Assembly (NCBI GenBank): GCA_023053575.1
Contig: JAKZAP010000022.1
Location: 18,538,489 to 18,602,488 of the forward strand
Reading direction: 5' to 3'
Length of the DNA stretch: 64,000 nt
DNA from: Branchinecta lynchi
Taxonomy: Eukaryota > Arthropoda > Branchiopoda > Anostraca > Branchinectidae
Below, piece by piece: positions 1 to 11,700 of the stretch (position 1 is its first letter; every line of letters starts with the position of its first letter). Below the pieces are notes generated by a model, which was not told the origin of the DNA, did no database searches, and was given only the letters and a program-made list of their open reading frames with translations. The position numbers and the translations under genes are program-made.

Positions 1-62
1 ACTGTTTACGAGTTTGATGACGACTACCATAGCACTCATGCAGCAAAGTACCATGCAAAACA

Positions 63-426
63 GTGCAGATACCACCAGGAGCAATGAAGTCGGAAATCGA
101 AATCTTCCAGGAAGTTCTAAAGCAGACTCAGAATAACAAACGGAACTTCGGAAAGCTCTTCTCTTTGGCCAAAGAGCACAAGCGTGCTCTTCCACTTGTC
201 TACAGAGCTTTAATTTTTGCAAAAACCGTACCCGTGACTTCGGCTAAAGGTGTTCAGTAAGATGGAAATTGTAAAAAGCCGATTGAGGTCAACCATGGGC
301 GATGATAGACTTGACTCACTTATGTTCCTGTACACCGAAAAAGACATAGCTGCTGAGTTGGAGTCATCGGCACTTGTTGGTGCGTGGAAAGTGAAGAAAC
401 AAAGGCGAAGAAACAAATGGAGTTAG
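63..426 (+). pseudogene. hAT transposase C-terminal fragment (broken)
   Basis: A reading frame from 63 ends at a stop at 258-260 just after the sequence VPVTSAKG. It continues in another frame from 259 (KMEIVKSRLRSTMGDDRL, then DSLMFLY) to a stop at 424-426. The pair matches the C-terminal dimerisation region of hAT-superfamily transposases. That region normally runs from a hydrophobic L..A..LPV(S/T) stretch through the CER.FS motif to K..LR.TM...RL..L. The CER.FS segment falls at the frame break and is lost. Only the tail of the protein is present, so this is a dead fragment entering from the left edge. A second hAT tail lies on the minus strand near 30.6-30.9 kb. The family call rests on motif order that I recognise, not on a search. 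Confidence 0.7.
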
Positions 427-631
427 ATCAGACAGTTTTGTCTTGGAAACGAAAAGAGAAAACATTGAGATTTAAAGAAGTAGAAACACCGCTTCTTTAG
501 ATCCGATAAGTTTTATTTTCTTAATTTCCGCATTTGTCAGCACACTCGACGATTTTGTCGGCACATTCCTTATATCCCCTCTCCAAACCCAAAGCCCTAG
601 CTGCGCCCCTGGTGTTGCCAGTTTCTTTCTG

Positions 632-1060
632 TTGGATCCCAGTTCTGATATTCCAAAACGTTAGTGACGGGATAGCCATGACTTTGCAAAATTTGTTCGT
701 CTGTCCGTCCGTCCGTCTGTTAACAAACTTATGGATTATTTGGATGGACAGGTCCCATATTTAGGGCTTGGAGAGGGTGTTCACAGTTAAGGGGCAAACA
801 AAAATATTCTTTAAAAGCAAATTAATTGTCAATTTAGTGTTAGAAGACATGCTGTATTCATTTTTGAACTTTTTTTCTTGCAGTCCGGCCGAAACCGGAA
901 ATTCGGCAAAAGAATTTTTTCCTGAGGTCGATCAGAGGTATTGGGGTAAAAATACGTACTGAAGCCACATCTGAAGTTGTTTCTCACTGGACAATCAATT
1001 CGCCCGGAATCCGGCAAGTACCGGAAAGTTGGTTGAACTGAAGTTTAATTCTTAAGTTCA
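632..1060 (+). repeat. Family A repeat, diverged copy
   Basis: Starts near a GGATCCC motif and keeps the family order: the CTGTCCGTCCGTCC stretch (about 700), then a segment like GGGGCAAACAAAA, then AGAAGACATGCTG and CCGGAAA(G/T)T motifs. It is much more diverged than the copies at 51.3 and 54.5 kb and lacks the long internal array. The right limit is approximate. Confidence 0.65.
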
Positions 1061-2010
1061 TTAGAGCTTTTCTTTGGGGATAAGAAGATATGTTGAAACC
1101 ACTGACGTATAGTTTTGTCACTGGATCAGTCTTGCCAGAGTTGGAGAGAATGAATTGAAAAATGCAATAATTTCTATGTTCTAAGGTGAGGTTCGACTAC
1201 CACATTTTATGCCGGGTTCTGGATTCTCCTTTTTCTTTCAGTACAGTTTCGATTGTTAAGATACGACTCTTTAAACGACTTTGTTCATCCCGACGCGAAC
1301 GGGAATCTGGTAGAAAATACAACAATGCTTCGATCGTGGGTTGTTGTTGGTAGGAAAGCTGGGGGAGATCGCAGATGGAGAATAGTGTAGACAGAGGGGT
1401 TTAAAATGGTACTCAAACTCCTATGATTCCGCGCTCCGGGCGAATCAGCTTTCAAATGATTGGATCGTGCTTTTGAGGAAAATATAGCAAGGAAGGAAGT
1501 GAGATTTAATTTTTGACAGTTTTGTAATGGGAAGATGGACTGGGAAGATCGAAATGCGCCAGTTGAGTTCTATAATTGTGCCCAAAAGTGCCCAGGCGCA
1601 TTTCTCGAAAACAATATGCGCACCAAGTTCCATATTTTGGATCATATATTCATATATTTTAGAGTCATATCTTAGGCTGCGTCCGAATATATTTTACATA
1701 TTTTAGGGTCTGAACCGGATCAGATCATGGGGGTGGGGGGGGGGGGGGGGGCTTACCGTAATTTCCCCTAAAATGCTCAGATTCGAGGCCGCTGTAGGTG
1801 GATTTGGAGGAGGGTACCCGAAGTCATGTGGCATGTGTGGATCAATTGGGCTGGAGCTTGGAAGGTAGAACAGTCGTTTGCCCTGGAGTATCCGAGGCGA
1901 TGCTGGAAATGCTCAGACTATAGTGAAACTAGATATCCTGTTTCTAGGTCTGAACTGCATTTTTTATGGTGGGGTATTTTGTGCCCTCCTCAACTACTTT
2001 CTTGTACCAC
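1030..2010. other. No gene recognised; poly-G tract
   Basis: No convincing exon is seen. It contains a poly-G tract at about 1731-1750. Short open frames here have no recognisable motif. Confidence 0.5.
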
Positions 2011-2014
2011 CTAC

Positions 2015-2135
2015 TCTTAACAAGTACCGTACGAGCTCGTAGCTCAGGTTCAGGTTCTTTAATTTCGAAAATACTTCGTGACAATATATTTTGATCACTG
2101 GTGGCCGGCAGGGATACGAGCTCGTTAGCTCGGCC
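2015..2135 (+). repeat. Family D 3'-terminal hairpins (two)
   Basis: ACAAGTACCGTACGAGCTCG is followed by TAGCTC, and a second GATACGAGCTCGTTAGCTCG comes about 90 bp later. Both match the GAGCT-loop-AGCTC hairpin that ends family D copies at 17.46, 22.54 and 45.9 kb. Confidence 0.5.
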
Positions 2136-2239
2136 CCCTTGTTCTTTCGTCTTCTTATTTTGTTGAAGTAAAGGGCATGAAAACCTTGTTTGAACATTAT
2201 TTTCATTTATTCGTTCTTGTTAGAAACCTAGAATACTAA

Positions 2240-2570
2240 CCCGATGAAAAGTTCTTTCACTGTGTAGTTGTATGGTAGTTATACTAAAAAGTTGCATGTA
2301 TTGATATGTAGTAGTTTTTTTTGTTTATTTATTTATTTATGACCCGCTTTTTGCGTAACAGCGGAGTATGAATAAAGTAGTAGTATGGACTACTTTGATT
2401 TAATATGCCTACGACCGGGTTAATCTTAAGCAGTAGTATCCGATAGCAACCAATCTTGCTGTAGTAGCATCCAGTTTGCTAGCAGTAGCATGCAGTGGCA
2501 ACAGTTACTACTGCATGCTACTTTTTCATACAGCTCCATACGACTAATTCTCGAAAAAATTTCATTGGGA
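2240..2570 (-). mobile_element. Family B MITE, inverted copy with nested LINE tail
   Basis: Begins with CCGATGAAAAG and ends with a degenerate TTTCATTGGG. The internal GTAGTTGTATG, TAGTAGTATGGACTAC and TAGCATGCAGT motifs are the reverse complement of the family B copy at 5.83 kb. It is interrupted at 2315-2376 by a LINE 3' tail. Confidence 0.75.
2315..2376 (-). mobile_element. LINE 3'-tail-only insertion with 7-bp TSD
   Basis: On the minus strand this reads as a LINE tail: ACTCCG..., a GCGGGTCATAAATAAA motif and an A/T-rich end, very like the tail at 25.7 kb. It is flanked by GTAGTAG at 2308-2314 and again at 2377-2383, a clean 7-bp target-site duplication inside the family B element. This looks like an extreme 5' truncation. 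Confidence 0.7.
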
Positions 2571-2928
2571 AGGGTTCCCAAGAATAAGAGGAAAACGCTA
2601 TTGAGGTAATTGATGTCTCAAAATTGTCGGTCAGCAGAAAGTTAGGTGAAATGCACTGAATCGAAATAATGACATTATTTGTCTAGGGCGCGGTGAAGCC
2701 AAAACCAAGTCCCCACGCGGAAAAGGACGGGGCAGAGGAAGACAGCGGGTCTCAGACAGTGACGAAGAGATCACGATTATCGACCCAGACATGGAGCCAT
2801 CACCACCACCCAAGAGGGGCGGGAGGGGGTCAAGAGGAGGCAGGGGTACCGCTGCACAGGTAGATAAAGATCAACTTTTCGGTCTAATCGGATTTTTGTT
2901 CAGAAGATAGTTAAAGGACACCTCACAT

Positions 2929-3210
2929 AGAGTGTGTTCCACCCTACTTACTGTTAGTTACCACGCATGACGTCGCGGATCCATCTTAGCTTCTTGGCGT
3001 CAAGACTCGAACGCAATTTTATGTTTTCAGCAAAATATCTTGCCGCGGGCTGATAGGACCCGATCACCTTGCAGAGATCGTAGTTACCACGCTAAACACG
3101 CTCCCGAGCATGGTAAGCAAATAGTTCGAGAAGGTTGGAACGATCAGCGTTATATCTTTTCACGAGGTTGGACCGGAAATAGTAACTAACAGTTAACAGT
3201 AACTAAAAAT
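2929..3210 (-). mobile_element. AGAGCGTGTTCC-TIR MITE, copy 1 (inverted)
   Basis: The left end AGAGTGTGTTCCACCCTAC, then TTAGTTACCACGCATGACGTC-like sequence, matches the reverse complement of the right end of the copies at 4.74 and 11.3 kb. It shares GCTCCCGAGCATGGTAAGCA and GGTTGGAACG with them. The right terminus is degraded (no GGGTGGAAC). Confidence 0.7.
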
Positions 3211-3434
3211 TGTGTTTCTGCTAAGATGTTCTAAAATACTTGACTATCCTACTTAAAACTGAGCTATATAGATGCTTACAGCAAATTACACAAGATGCTT
3301 TAGCCTCCCTTGCTTTGGATTACAATCGTGATAGAATTTGCATAACCGGTTTTCTGACCAGTAAACTTCTCGGAAACAATGGGCGGGAGCCTGATACGTC
3401 ACGCAAAAAGAACAAACCTTGCAAGCGTGATGAT

Positions 3435-3639
3435 CATATATTCAAACAATGTTTACAACGGACACGTTAGCTACAATTCTTCATCAGCGATATTTCGGCC
3501 CTTCTTGGCAGTCAGGCTGTCAATCTTCTTGGTCAGCGTCGGGGAAGGAAACAAACCTGTAATACAGAACCGTGGATTACAGCCTGACGAGGACCCTTGC
3601 CAAGAATTGTATCCGATGTAAACATTGTTCGAATATATG
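3435..3639. mobile_element. Foldback element
   Basis: The outer arms are CATATATTCAAACAATGTTT at 3435 and its near-complement at 3620-3639. The inner arms contain TTCTTGGCA...CAGGCTGT at about 3508 and the inverse near 3585-3605. A segment like GCGATATTTCGGCCCTTCTT recurs at about 43.97 kb. Confidence 0.6.
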
Positions 3640-3798
3640 TTTCAAAGTCAGCTTGGGCTCAAAGAATATTTAGCGTGATAATCAGTTTAATGCTAATAGA
3701 TGAGATAGGACACACTTATGAACTGTAGAATCTCGGGAACGAGAATGGATGGAAATACTCCTGAGGTAGAATGGATTAGTATCATAAGTATGGCGTGT

Positions 3799-4136
3799 CC
3801 TTTAAGCCGATTTCACGTTGACGCGTGGAGCCTTTCACACTGGGCGACGCAACGCAGAGCTTACGCAGAAAAATTAAGCGCAAGGCAAGAACAGAACCAA
3901 GTTCTATCTGATGCGTATGCATCAGATTTTTCGGTGGAAAATCGTAGTTTTTGAAAAAAAACTTGAGAAAACGTACTAGCCTACTGATGAAAGAAATGAA
4001 TATTCAGCAGAAGAAACAGAGAACGGAAAACGTAAATACACATCATGAAAGCTTCTTGCTCAGGTTTGAAAGATACGCGACGCAGTTTGTACGCAAGGCA
4101 TCTTCACGACCCGTCAGTGTGAAAGCGGCTTTAAGG
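3799..4136. mobile_element. MITE with TTTAAGCCG termini
   Basis: Left end CCTTTAAGCCGATTTCACG followed by TTGACG. Right end GTCAGTGTGAAAGCGGC then TTTAAGG. The ends are imperfect inverted repeats of about 28 bp. No coding capacity is recognised. Confidence 0.6.
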
Positions 4137-4463
4137 TTGTTACGTTTCGCCCACCCACTTTAAGCCCCGGGACCGACTGAGGTGTCCGAGTAGCCAGTTA
4201 GCTCCAATGTTGCAGTGAATCTCACCTCACGTGAAAATGCCCGTTTAAAGCCACCAGCCTGGTATTAAAAAAAATTAAAATAAATAATAGATAAAAAGAA
4301 ACAAATAGCTAAAAATTAATACTTGTAACCTAATTACACTATTCTGTTATTATTTTGTAGTTTGTCCTATGAAGTACCCAACAAGATTTGACGTCTGGTT
4401 GACAGCATTGGCACTCAGCATGGGTAGACTTTGAAAACTCGCGCTAAAATAGCTCCAAGACAT

Positions 4464-4737
4464 TTAGAGCTTGGTCACACTTGTCTCATTTCCTGGCTTT
4501 TTCGGTTGCAAAAGTAGAAAAAAGTAAAAATGACAAGATACAGCTAATTCTGAATGTTGTCGTTTTAAATTCAGGAGATCAATTAGAGCAAAACGACGTG
4601 TATAATCATGTTACAGGAACCCTAATTGCAGTCTCTCTCCAAGCTGCCACAAAGCCCATCAAGTCTCTCGTCCGCTAGGGATTTTCATTTGTTTGTCGAA
4701 AAGGCGGGTTTTTGATCCCAGTGTGACCAAGCTCTTA
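4464..4737. mobile_element. MITE with AGAGCTTGGTCACACT termini
   Basis: TTAGAGCTTGGTCACACT at 4464 is the inverse of AGTGTGACCAAGCTCTTA ending at 4737, a nearly perfect 18-bp TIR pair bounding about 270 bp. The open frame inside it shows no recognisable motif. Confidence 0.75.
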
Positions 4738-4741
4738 TCTT

Positions 4742-5020
4742 AGAGCATGTTCCACCCTTCTAACAATTGTAAGTATTTTCTTTCAAACCTCATGAAAAGT
4801 TACTACGCTGACCGTTCCAACCCTTTTGTAACTACTTGCTTACCATGCTCGGGAGCGTAGTAAGCGTGGTAACTACGAACATCTGTAACGTGATTGGCCA
4901 TATTAGCCCGTGGCATGATATTTCGCCGAAAATAGAAAAATATGTTCCAGCCTTGACGCCAAGAAGCCAAAATTCGTGACGACATGCAAAGTAACGATGG
5001 TAAGTAGGGTGGAACTTGGT
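4742..5020 (+). mobile_element. AGAGCGTGTTCC-TIR MITE, copy 2
   Basis: AGAGCATGTTCCACCCTTCT at the left and AAGTAGGGTGGAAC at the right are inverted ends. The body shares AAGTTACTACGCTGACCG, GCTCGGGAGCGTAGTAAG and CCAGCCTTGACGCCAAGAAG with the copy at 11.3 kb. Length is about 280 bp, apparently complete. Confidence 0.8.
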
Positions 5021-5830
5021 CTTAGTGCCTCATCCGTTTCTTTACTGTTAAAGGAGTTCTTCTTGTTTTGGAAATGTTTGGGAGGGAAGGCTTCCGCAGA
5101 GAACAATGTCAAAAGTTTGATAACAGTTCACAAGTTGTGTCATGCCTTATGGAAAAACATCTATTTTGACCTTTTAAGCGAAAACGTAACACTTAAAAGG
5201 GTCATAGGAGATCCATTCTCATAAAATCTAATTTCGTTGAAAGTGAAGGATGAATCTATGAAATCGTTAAAACTTGTGCCACCTGTGCTTTAAGGGTTTT
5301 CGCTTGCAGTTTAGTAAAGTACTTTTAATTGTCGCGCCCGTCATCTTAGCTCGTGTTTTCTAGCGAGGTGGGGGAAATCAGTCAAGTATCGCCGACGCGT
5401 TTTCGCGGCAGTCAACTCAACGTGGTCGAACGTCCGGAAGAGTCCCGGCGAGAACGTTCAACTTCGAAGACAGCGATTAAGTACCTGTGTCTCTGCCTCT
5501 CCTTCTTTTTTAAAGTTTTTGTAATTACGGTAATCATTCAGAATTTTGATCGAAACCTTCATATGTCAGTTGAACCTCAAACATACGGTAGTCAAACCAC
5601 CCGATAGTTCAGCAACATGAATATTCATACATCTGGCGGTGCTACCACCCAACCAAAGGTTTCAACCCAAACTGCCCATCGATTATGGAAGAAACATTAG
5701 GTTTTCGGTAGTTTTGGCCAGTTGTGTTATTATTAGCCTATGAGCTCAGTTCATTTATGAACATCATAAAGTAACACAAACAAATGGAAAAAGAGTCTGA
5801 CTGTAGTTGACGGTCTCACTGACGGTTACC
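5021..5830. other. No gene recognised
   Basis: Short open frames exist (for example 5353-5607) but I see no domain, splice logic or repeat relationship to support a gene. Confidence 0.5.
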
Positions 5831-5832
5831 AT

Positions 5833-6122
5833 CCCGATGAAAAATTTATCTCAGAATAGTAGTATGAAGTTATACGAAAAAGTAGCATGGACTACTAACT
5901 GATGCTACTACATGCTTCTACTTCAAGGCTACCGTGTTACTGCATGCTACTGTTAGAAAGACTGGATGCTCCTAGAGCAAGACAGGATGCTACTGGATAC
6001 TACTACGTAAGGTTGGCCCAGTCTCAGCCACATTAAATGGTAGTACTCTTTACTATTATATATCAGTCAACTTCTTCGTACAACCATCATACAACTACGC
6101 AGGCTACAAATTTTTCATCGGG
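5833..6122 (+). mobile_element. Family B MITE (CCCGATGAAAAATTT termini), intact copy
   Basis: CCCGATGAAAAATTT at 5833 and AAATTTTTCATCGGG ending at 6122 form perfect 15-bp inverted termini. The dinucleotide AT flanks each side. The body is rich in short TAGTAGCATG/CATGCTACT motifs. It is 290 bp long with no coding capacity. Confidence 0.9.
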
Positions 6123-6552
6123 ATCACTGCTTAGTTGCTTTGTCATGGCGCCTAAGCCTAAGGACAGGTTTAGTTTTTTTTAATCAATCAATCGGCTTGA
6201 CTATTCAGTCGGTCAATCGACCAATCAAAGTTATTTTGCCAAATAGTAGACTTACAGACGTCGTCAGAAATTTTGAAAAAAATTACTATATTCAAAAACC
6301 ATACAAAAAACACAGTTGCAAATCAAAAGACCCTTCACCTCTTTGAGAATGTGTACACCGACAGAAGATGGCGCCACAGTGGAAGACTGTCGTGGATATG
6401 ATTTCATGCAATTGGGATTTAATGATTGTTGGAATCCAATAGCCTAGTTACAAGTGGAGCTTAAACTTATCATTTCAGCTCGTTGTAAGTGCATAATCTG
6501 TCCTACAGGCTTGTGAATGTCAGGGCGACCTGGCTCGACGGTCGAGTGACTC

Positions 6553-7188
6553 TGTCACCAGTTTCGTAACAGATAACACAGGGATGCGCGGTTTCAGTAG
6601 ACAACATCACGCATGGAAATATATTCAAGTCATCGTATTATCGGACATTTTTCCAATCGTAAACAATTGGAAACGATCGTAAACAAAATCGTCTTTTTAC
6701 GATTGGAAACAGTTGTTTACGATTGGAAACAGTTGTCTGCGATTAGAAACAGTTTTCTCCAGTTGTTTCCAATCGTTTGCGATTGTAAACAGTTGTTGAC
6801 GATTGTATGTAACAATCAACTCTTTCCAGTCGTAAACAACTGTTTCCAATCGTAAACAATTGTTTACGATCGTTTTCAATTGTTTACGATTGGAAAAATG
6901 TCCCATAATACAATGACTTGAATTATTTCCATATGGGATTTGGAGTGCTGTATGTTATGATCTTGAAAATGTTATGCTTGTCAGGAAGAGCAGAAAACCC
7001 GTCGAAAAAGCATCTGTTGACTATTCCGATGTCATGAAGACAAACAAAAAAGTTAGCAGATACTTTTTCGGCTCTTCTTGGAAATAACGTTTAATGCATA
7101 ACGTTTCAAAATCATAACAGAAAACATCACAAGTGTTGTCTGTTAAAACCGCGCATCCTTGTGTTACCCGTTGCGAAACTCCTGACAA
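6553..7188. mobile_element. Nested-arm foldback element
   Basis: Inner arms 6613-6690 and 6855-6932 are long inverted repeats beginning ATGGAAATATATTCAAGTCA and running into GGACATTTTTCCAATCGTAA. The centre is built of CGATTGGAAACAGTTG-like subrepeats in both orientations. Outer arms at 6553-6612 and 7123-7188 (sharing GGATGCGCGGTTT and AACACA(G/A)GGATG) are also inverted. The right side has about 190 bp of extra sequence between its two arms. Confidence 0.8.
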
Positions 7189-8408
7189 TTTAGTCCGTGG
7201 GTGTGGCACATTGCTGTCACCATCTCACTCCACCAAACTGAACTTTCAGGCTTCTTTCTTGAGTGGGCGAAGCTAGCCCTGCCTACTTTGCTTCAGACAT
7301 TAGCTAGGCTATGATCCTTCCTGCCCTTACCAGGTCAATCGTAACAGCCGTGAGCGTATGGTTTGGTAGCTTGGAGGAGGCTGGGGGTCTTCCTCCTAAG
7401 GTATCTTTAGTCTATCTTTCGCGTCGGCTTCCACGGGCAGTGGCTCGGCCAGTACCAGAGAAAAATAACTCCAGAGAGTAATGCACGAAAGAAAAAGTTA
7501 CACTAGCTCTGCTTGCGGACACGAACATCCCTACTGAAACTCGACCAGTCGTTAACGAGCGCTGGCTCTGATCCAGAGCAAAATAACTCTAGTTCTCCAC
7601 TGCACAGCCGAACAGTTCGCTGAAGCTTCTCTCGCGACAAGGGTTTCTCACTCGCGATACGAGCGTAGTTTCGTACCTTCGTTCGTCAAGTTTTTTAATG
7701 CCCATGACGAATTGTGAATATGACTATTGGATGTACGCAAGTTTGAGTTTTAACTGTTATAGTTATGGCCAAATTGACGATTGTGGTTTATTGTATAGGC
7801 TATAGGCCATTGACGATAATACTGCTATTCGGCGTGTCCGTAGAAAGTTTTTTCTAAATTAAATTGAATCGACGCGAGCTGGGCGGCGCTGCGACCCATT
7901 TGATACGGGAAGGACAGGTCTTCGTATTACTCTCTAGAGTTATTTTGCTGTGGCCAGTACCAAGAATACCAAGGCTACAAGCGGTCGCATGTTCCCACAT
8001 CCGGTACCTAAATGGTTTTGTCCCTTCTTTTGTTAAGTTGTTTAACAATGGATTTACAGTTGATTCCTAATATTTTCTCTCAGATTTTAAGGTCATTTAT
8101 ATTTTGGTTAGTTTAGCTTAGCCTAATTGTTGTTAATTGTAAATATTATGAATTTTGACACTAAGATTAAGTGATATTAATCATTGTGATTTTATTGTCA
8201 AGTTACTTGACCTGACCGACAAATGGGCAGTTATGGGCCATAGTGTGATATGTGATTTAGCTCTCTGTACATTATTCAGTTTAACATATTATAATTCTAC
8301 TTTATACGTTGTTGACGTAAAATCAACTAGTACGGCTTACCGCCGTTTTGAGATTTTTAATGAATAAACTAAAATCTATTCCATGTAGTCCTCTGAGAAT
8401 TTTCTCTG
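7189..8408. other. No gene; inverted repeat arms at about 7451 and 7925
   Basis: AGTACCAGAGAAAAATAACT at about 7451 is inverted relative to AGTTATTTTGCTGTGGCCAG at about 7938, suggesting an old inverted-repeat element. No exon is recognised. A candidate poly(A) signal for RRP7A in minus orientation lies at about 8190 (TTTATT on plus). Confidence 0.4.
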
Positions 8409-8508
8409 TTGTTTCTTAATACTTAAATAGTTATAATAGTAGTTGTTTCTTAATACTTAAATAGTTGTAAAAGTAGTTGTTTCTTAATACTTAAATAGTT
8501 GTCTATCG
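8409..8508. repeat. 34-bp tandem repeat downstream of RRP7A
   Basis: Three near-identical copies of a 34-bp unit containing TTGTTTCTTAATACTTAAAT. They lie 120-220 bp past the RRP7A stop codon, so probably in its 3' UTR or 3' flank. Confidence 0.85.
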
Positions 8509-8627
8509 TCTTCTTACAGTTCGTGGTCTTTGCATTTAATAGCCTTCTACTGCATATGTGCTAGGCGAATGTATACTGTGTAGGGGAGAGGGATCGAATT
8601 AGAAAATCGTTTTATTGGAACGTTTTA

Positions 8628-8713
8628 TCAATAAGGTCTAAACTTTCTGGACTGTTTGATTTCTTGTATTCTCTTCTTGTCCTCTTCGAACTTCTTACGG
8701 AGATGTGCGATGT
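8628..8713 (-). CDS. RRP7A: RRP7A last exon and stop
   Basis: Acceptor GTTTTTTAG|ACATC. It encodes NIAHLRKKFEEDKKRIQEIK and SRKFRPY, then TGA. RKFRPY at the extreme C-terminus is the RRP7A ending. Confidence 0.95.
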
Positions 8714-11700
8714 CTAAAAAACAACAGATAGGTTACATAAAATAACCGTGAGGAAAATGTCATCTAAAAGCGTTATCTATCCCCACAGATGTTTTCTGAA
8801 GTGCTTATCCAGTTATTCGACACATCACAATTTCTTCGTTCTGCTTCGACTACTCCGGAAGAATTCAAGAATTCTGCTGAAAACGGCACTTTATTTATCC
8901 CGTCTCAAGACGGATTCCATACAGTCCGGTGCAAATTTGGATGCCAACATATGGATGAGCTCAGTCCTGTCAGCACAGAAGGATATCCAGTATTCCTGAC
9001 GCGGTCCTGCATTTTTGAATCCGGTGTCCGATATCCAGTTTTCCCGAGAACTTGCTGATCCGGTAGAATGACATCCGTTTTTCCAGATCCGATATCCAAT
9101 TTCAGAAGCGGTTCCGAAATTCTTAATCCGGCGAACCGATGACCTGTTTTCGAATGCGGTTGCGAATCTTCAGATCCGGTTGCATAGAGCCTATGGCTAC
9201 GATCGCTTAAACAAAAGCTAAAAATAAAGTCAGGGATTCGCGGATCTATGCGTTGCGAATCTTCTGATCCGGTTGCATAGAGCCTATGCGTCAATGGCAA
9301 GAAGGTTTCGAGTACAGATTGAGCGGATTCTCCACACTTACTTTCGATTTTCGTCTGTTTCAGCTGGTAGGTGTAGAAGTTGACGAGTTGTTTTTCGGCC
9401 GCTTTGGTCCGTTCTTTCTTCTTTAAGTTATCTTCCGTCGCAGCGGTTCGAGCAATGACCGGAGCTCGACTCCTAGAAGACGAATACAAGTAAGACTGGG
9501 GAACAGAACAGTCAGGTCAGAGACCATTCAATTTACGAAGCGTTGTTCCGGCTCTTACATTCTTAAACTTGTCGCTTGGTGGATGATATACAGTAGAGCA
9601 CGTTTGTTGACATTGGACTTGGCCATTTACATGCACTTGATGTGTCTAAAGCCCCGTTCACAAGCGCCAGGCTCTAGAAGTCGGTGCCTATACAAAGCGT
9701 GGGCACCTGCCTAGGCATCTGTGCTTGTCCAAGCATGCTTGTGAACGCGGCTTAAAGCTAAATACCAGTTAGCCAAAGTAGGTAGTTAACGGCATCTGAA
9801 ATACATGAGTAGGTATTTTGGATCTTCATTCTAACGTTTAGACCCAAACTGCAATGTTCACATAAACATACCTCTACTGTAGCTCGACGAATCTTTCGCT
9901 GTTCACAGCAACGTAACAGCGGGACTGGAATAGTGAGTCAGCGCTTTTGAGATGAGGTTCAGATTTTGGCGTCGCGTGACATTCGCAAGTAAAAGGTCGA
10001 GGTTGCATGGGTTGGGCACTGTAGCAATCAGAGCAAAATGACACGAGGGAGTAGCGCCAAAACCTATGCTTTACATGCTTTACAACCGGGTCATACTTGT
10101 ACCGCCGCCCGCTACGGTTGTGGCATTTAAAGCGGTCTGTGCACATCGAAAAAACAGAGGAGGCTGTATCTTTTTGTTGCTGTGTTCAGAATTTCAAGTT
10201 ATTGGAGCCAGCGCTGGTGCACGACGGATTGAGGTTCTATAGGGACGTTCTTTATCACTAGTGGTGCTAGTCATGGTATTTTGTATAGGCTTTTTCCTCT
10301 GACTTATGTCTTTTTTGTCCAACCCACGGTCCCCCCTCCCCCCCCCCCCGAAACAAATTCCTGGATACGGGCCTGTCCTAGTGTAACAGGTTTTCGAGTG
10401 TGTCCCTTTTTCCAAGTCTTGGCGCTACTCCTAGTGTGATTTTGCTCTGGTAGTAACGCAGACGCAGGCCTGCCATGGTGTTTTGCGTGGCCACTTTGTA
10501 ATCTTGTGATGGAAAATGTGGATACCGTGTCGTTCTTATCATTTTGACGAAAAGGTGAACGCCTTGTGGGGAAAATCGGACAGGGAGTGAGGGCGGCAAT
10601 TTCGATTGGTTTTGTACCAATGAACCATTTCCTCTTTAGATGCAGTGGAGTTCCGAATAAATACGCTGTGCGGTCGCGTGGTCGCAGATTTGGAAAACCA
10701 AATGGCAGTTAAACAGATTCCGCTGCTTAGCAAATAATGTAATTTATTTTCTTAATAGTTTGTATTCTACACGACATTATGACCGATCCGTTGACGTTAT
10801 TTCTTTGTTCATTAATTCAAATAACATAGTAATAAAAGTAGACCTTTCGTAACATTTTGGGTAAAATAGGATAAACAAAATTTCAGGTAGCGAACGACAG
10901 AATCTATGTCTCTGGGAAGCAGCGTTCCGTTATCTGTTTCTCGTACTTGGCTACATTGCTTTGCGAACCATCTACTAACTGATGGTTCGAAGTCACGGCA
11001 GGTCGGATCTAAACATTTTTGTTTATCAAACACTTACTTTGATGTGACTGTCACCCATCCCTCATCGTCTGGCTCACCCTCCCCTTCCTTCTCCTTGGCT
11101 TCCCTCAGTGCTTTCTGCTTGTCATACTCGGCCATGTAGATGTCAACTTCGGACTGAAGCACTTCAGCGGAAACGATACTCTCTTCGTAGCTTTTCGTCC
11201 ATTCTGGAAGTAGATACAGGCACAAGGTAGGAGGTGCAACAGAAGAGGGTCCTTTCATTTCATTGAGCATTCTCCAAAGAGGGAGAGTAATCTCCAAACG
11301 TTGGTTAACTTTCAGCGTGTTCCACCCTTCTACCAATAGTAACTAAAGTTACTATTTTCGTTCCAACCTCGTAAAAAGTTACTACGCTGACCGTTCCAAC
11401 CTTCTCGAAATAGTAACTATTTGCTTACCAAGCTCGGGAGCGTAGCCACTGCCACCAATCATAATATATATGGTGGAAATAAAATAATAATAGAATACTC
11501 GCTGCTGCGAAGTATGATATCCGTGGAAATAATGAAAGAGATTAAATCCATCGCATGAAAGTCACTTCAATCAAACTAATATGAATGAAAGTGGTAGCGT
11601 GATTCCACCAATATATTATAGGACCAAACTAAGATGCCTCCATTTTAGCATAAAAAAAAAAATCTGAATTTAGGACAAGGTTTATTTATATTACTCACGG

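Noticed and set aside
8905..9489. 194-aa minus-strand frame as an independent gene
   Set aside because: Only its first third is coding, as RRP7A exon 6; the rest reads through the splice donor into a repetitive intron.
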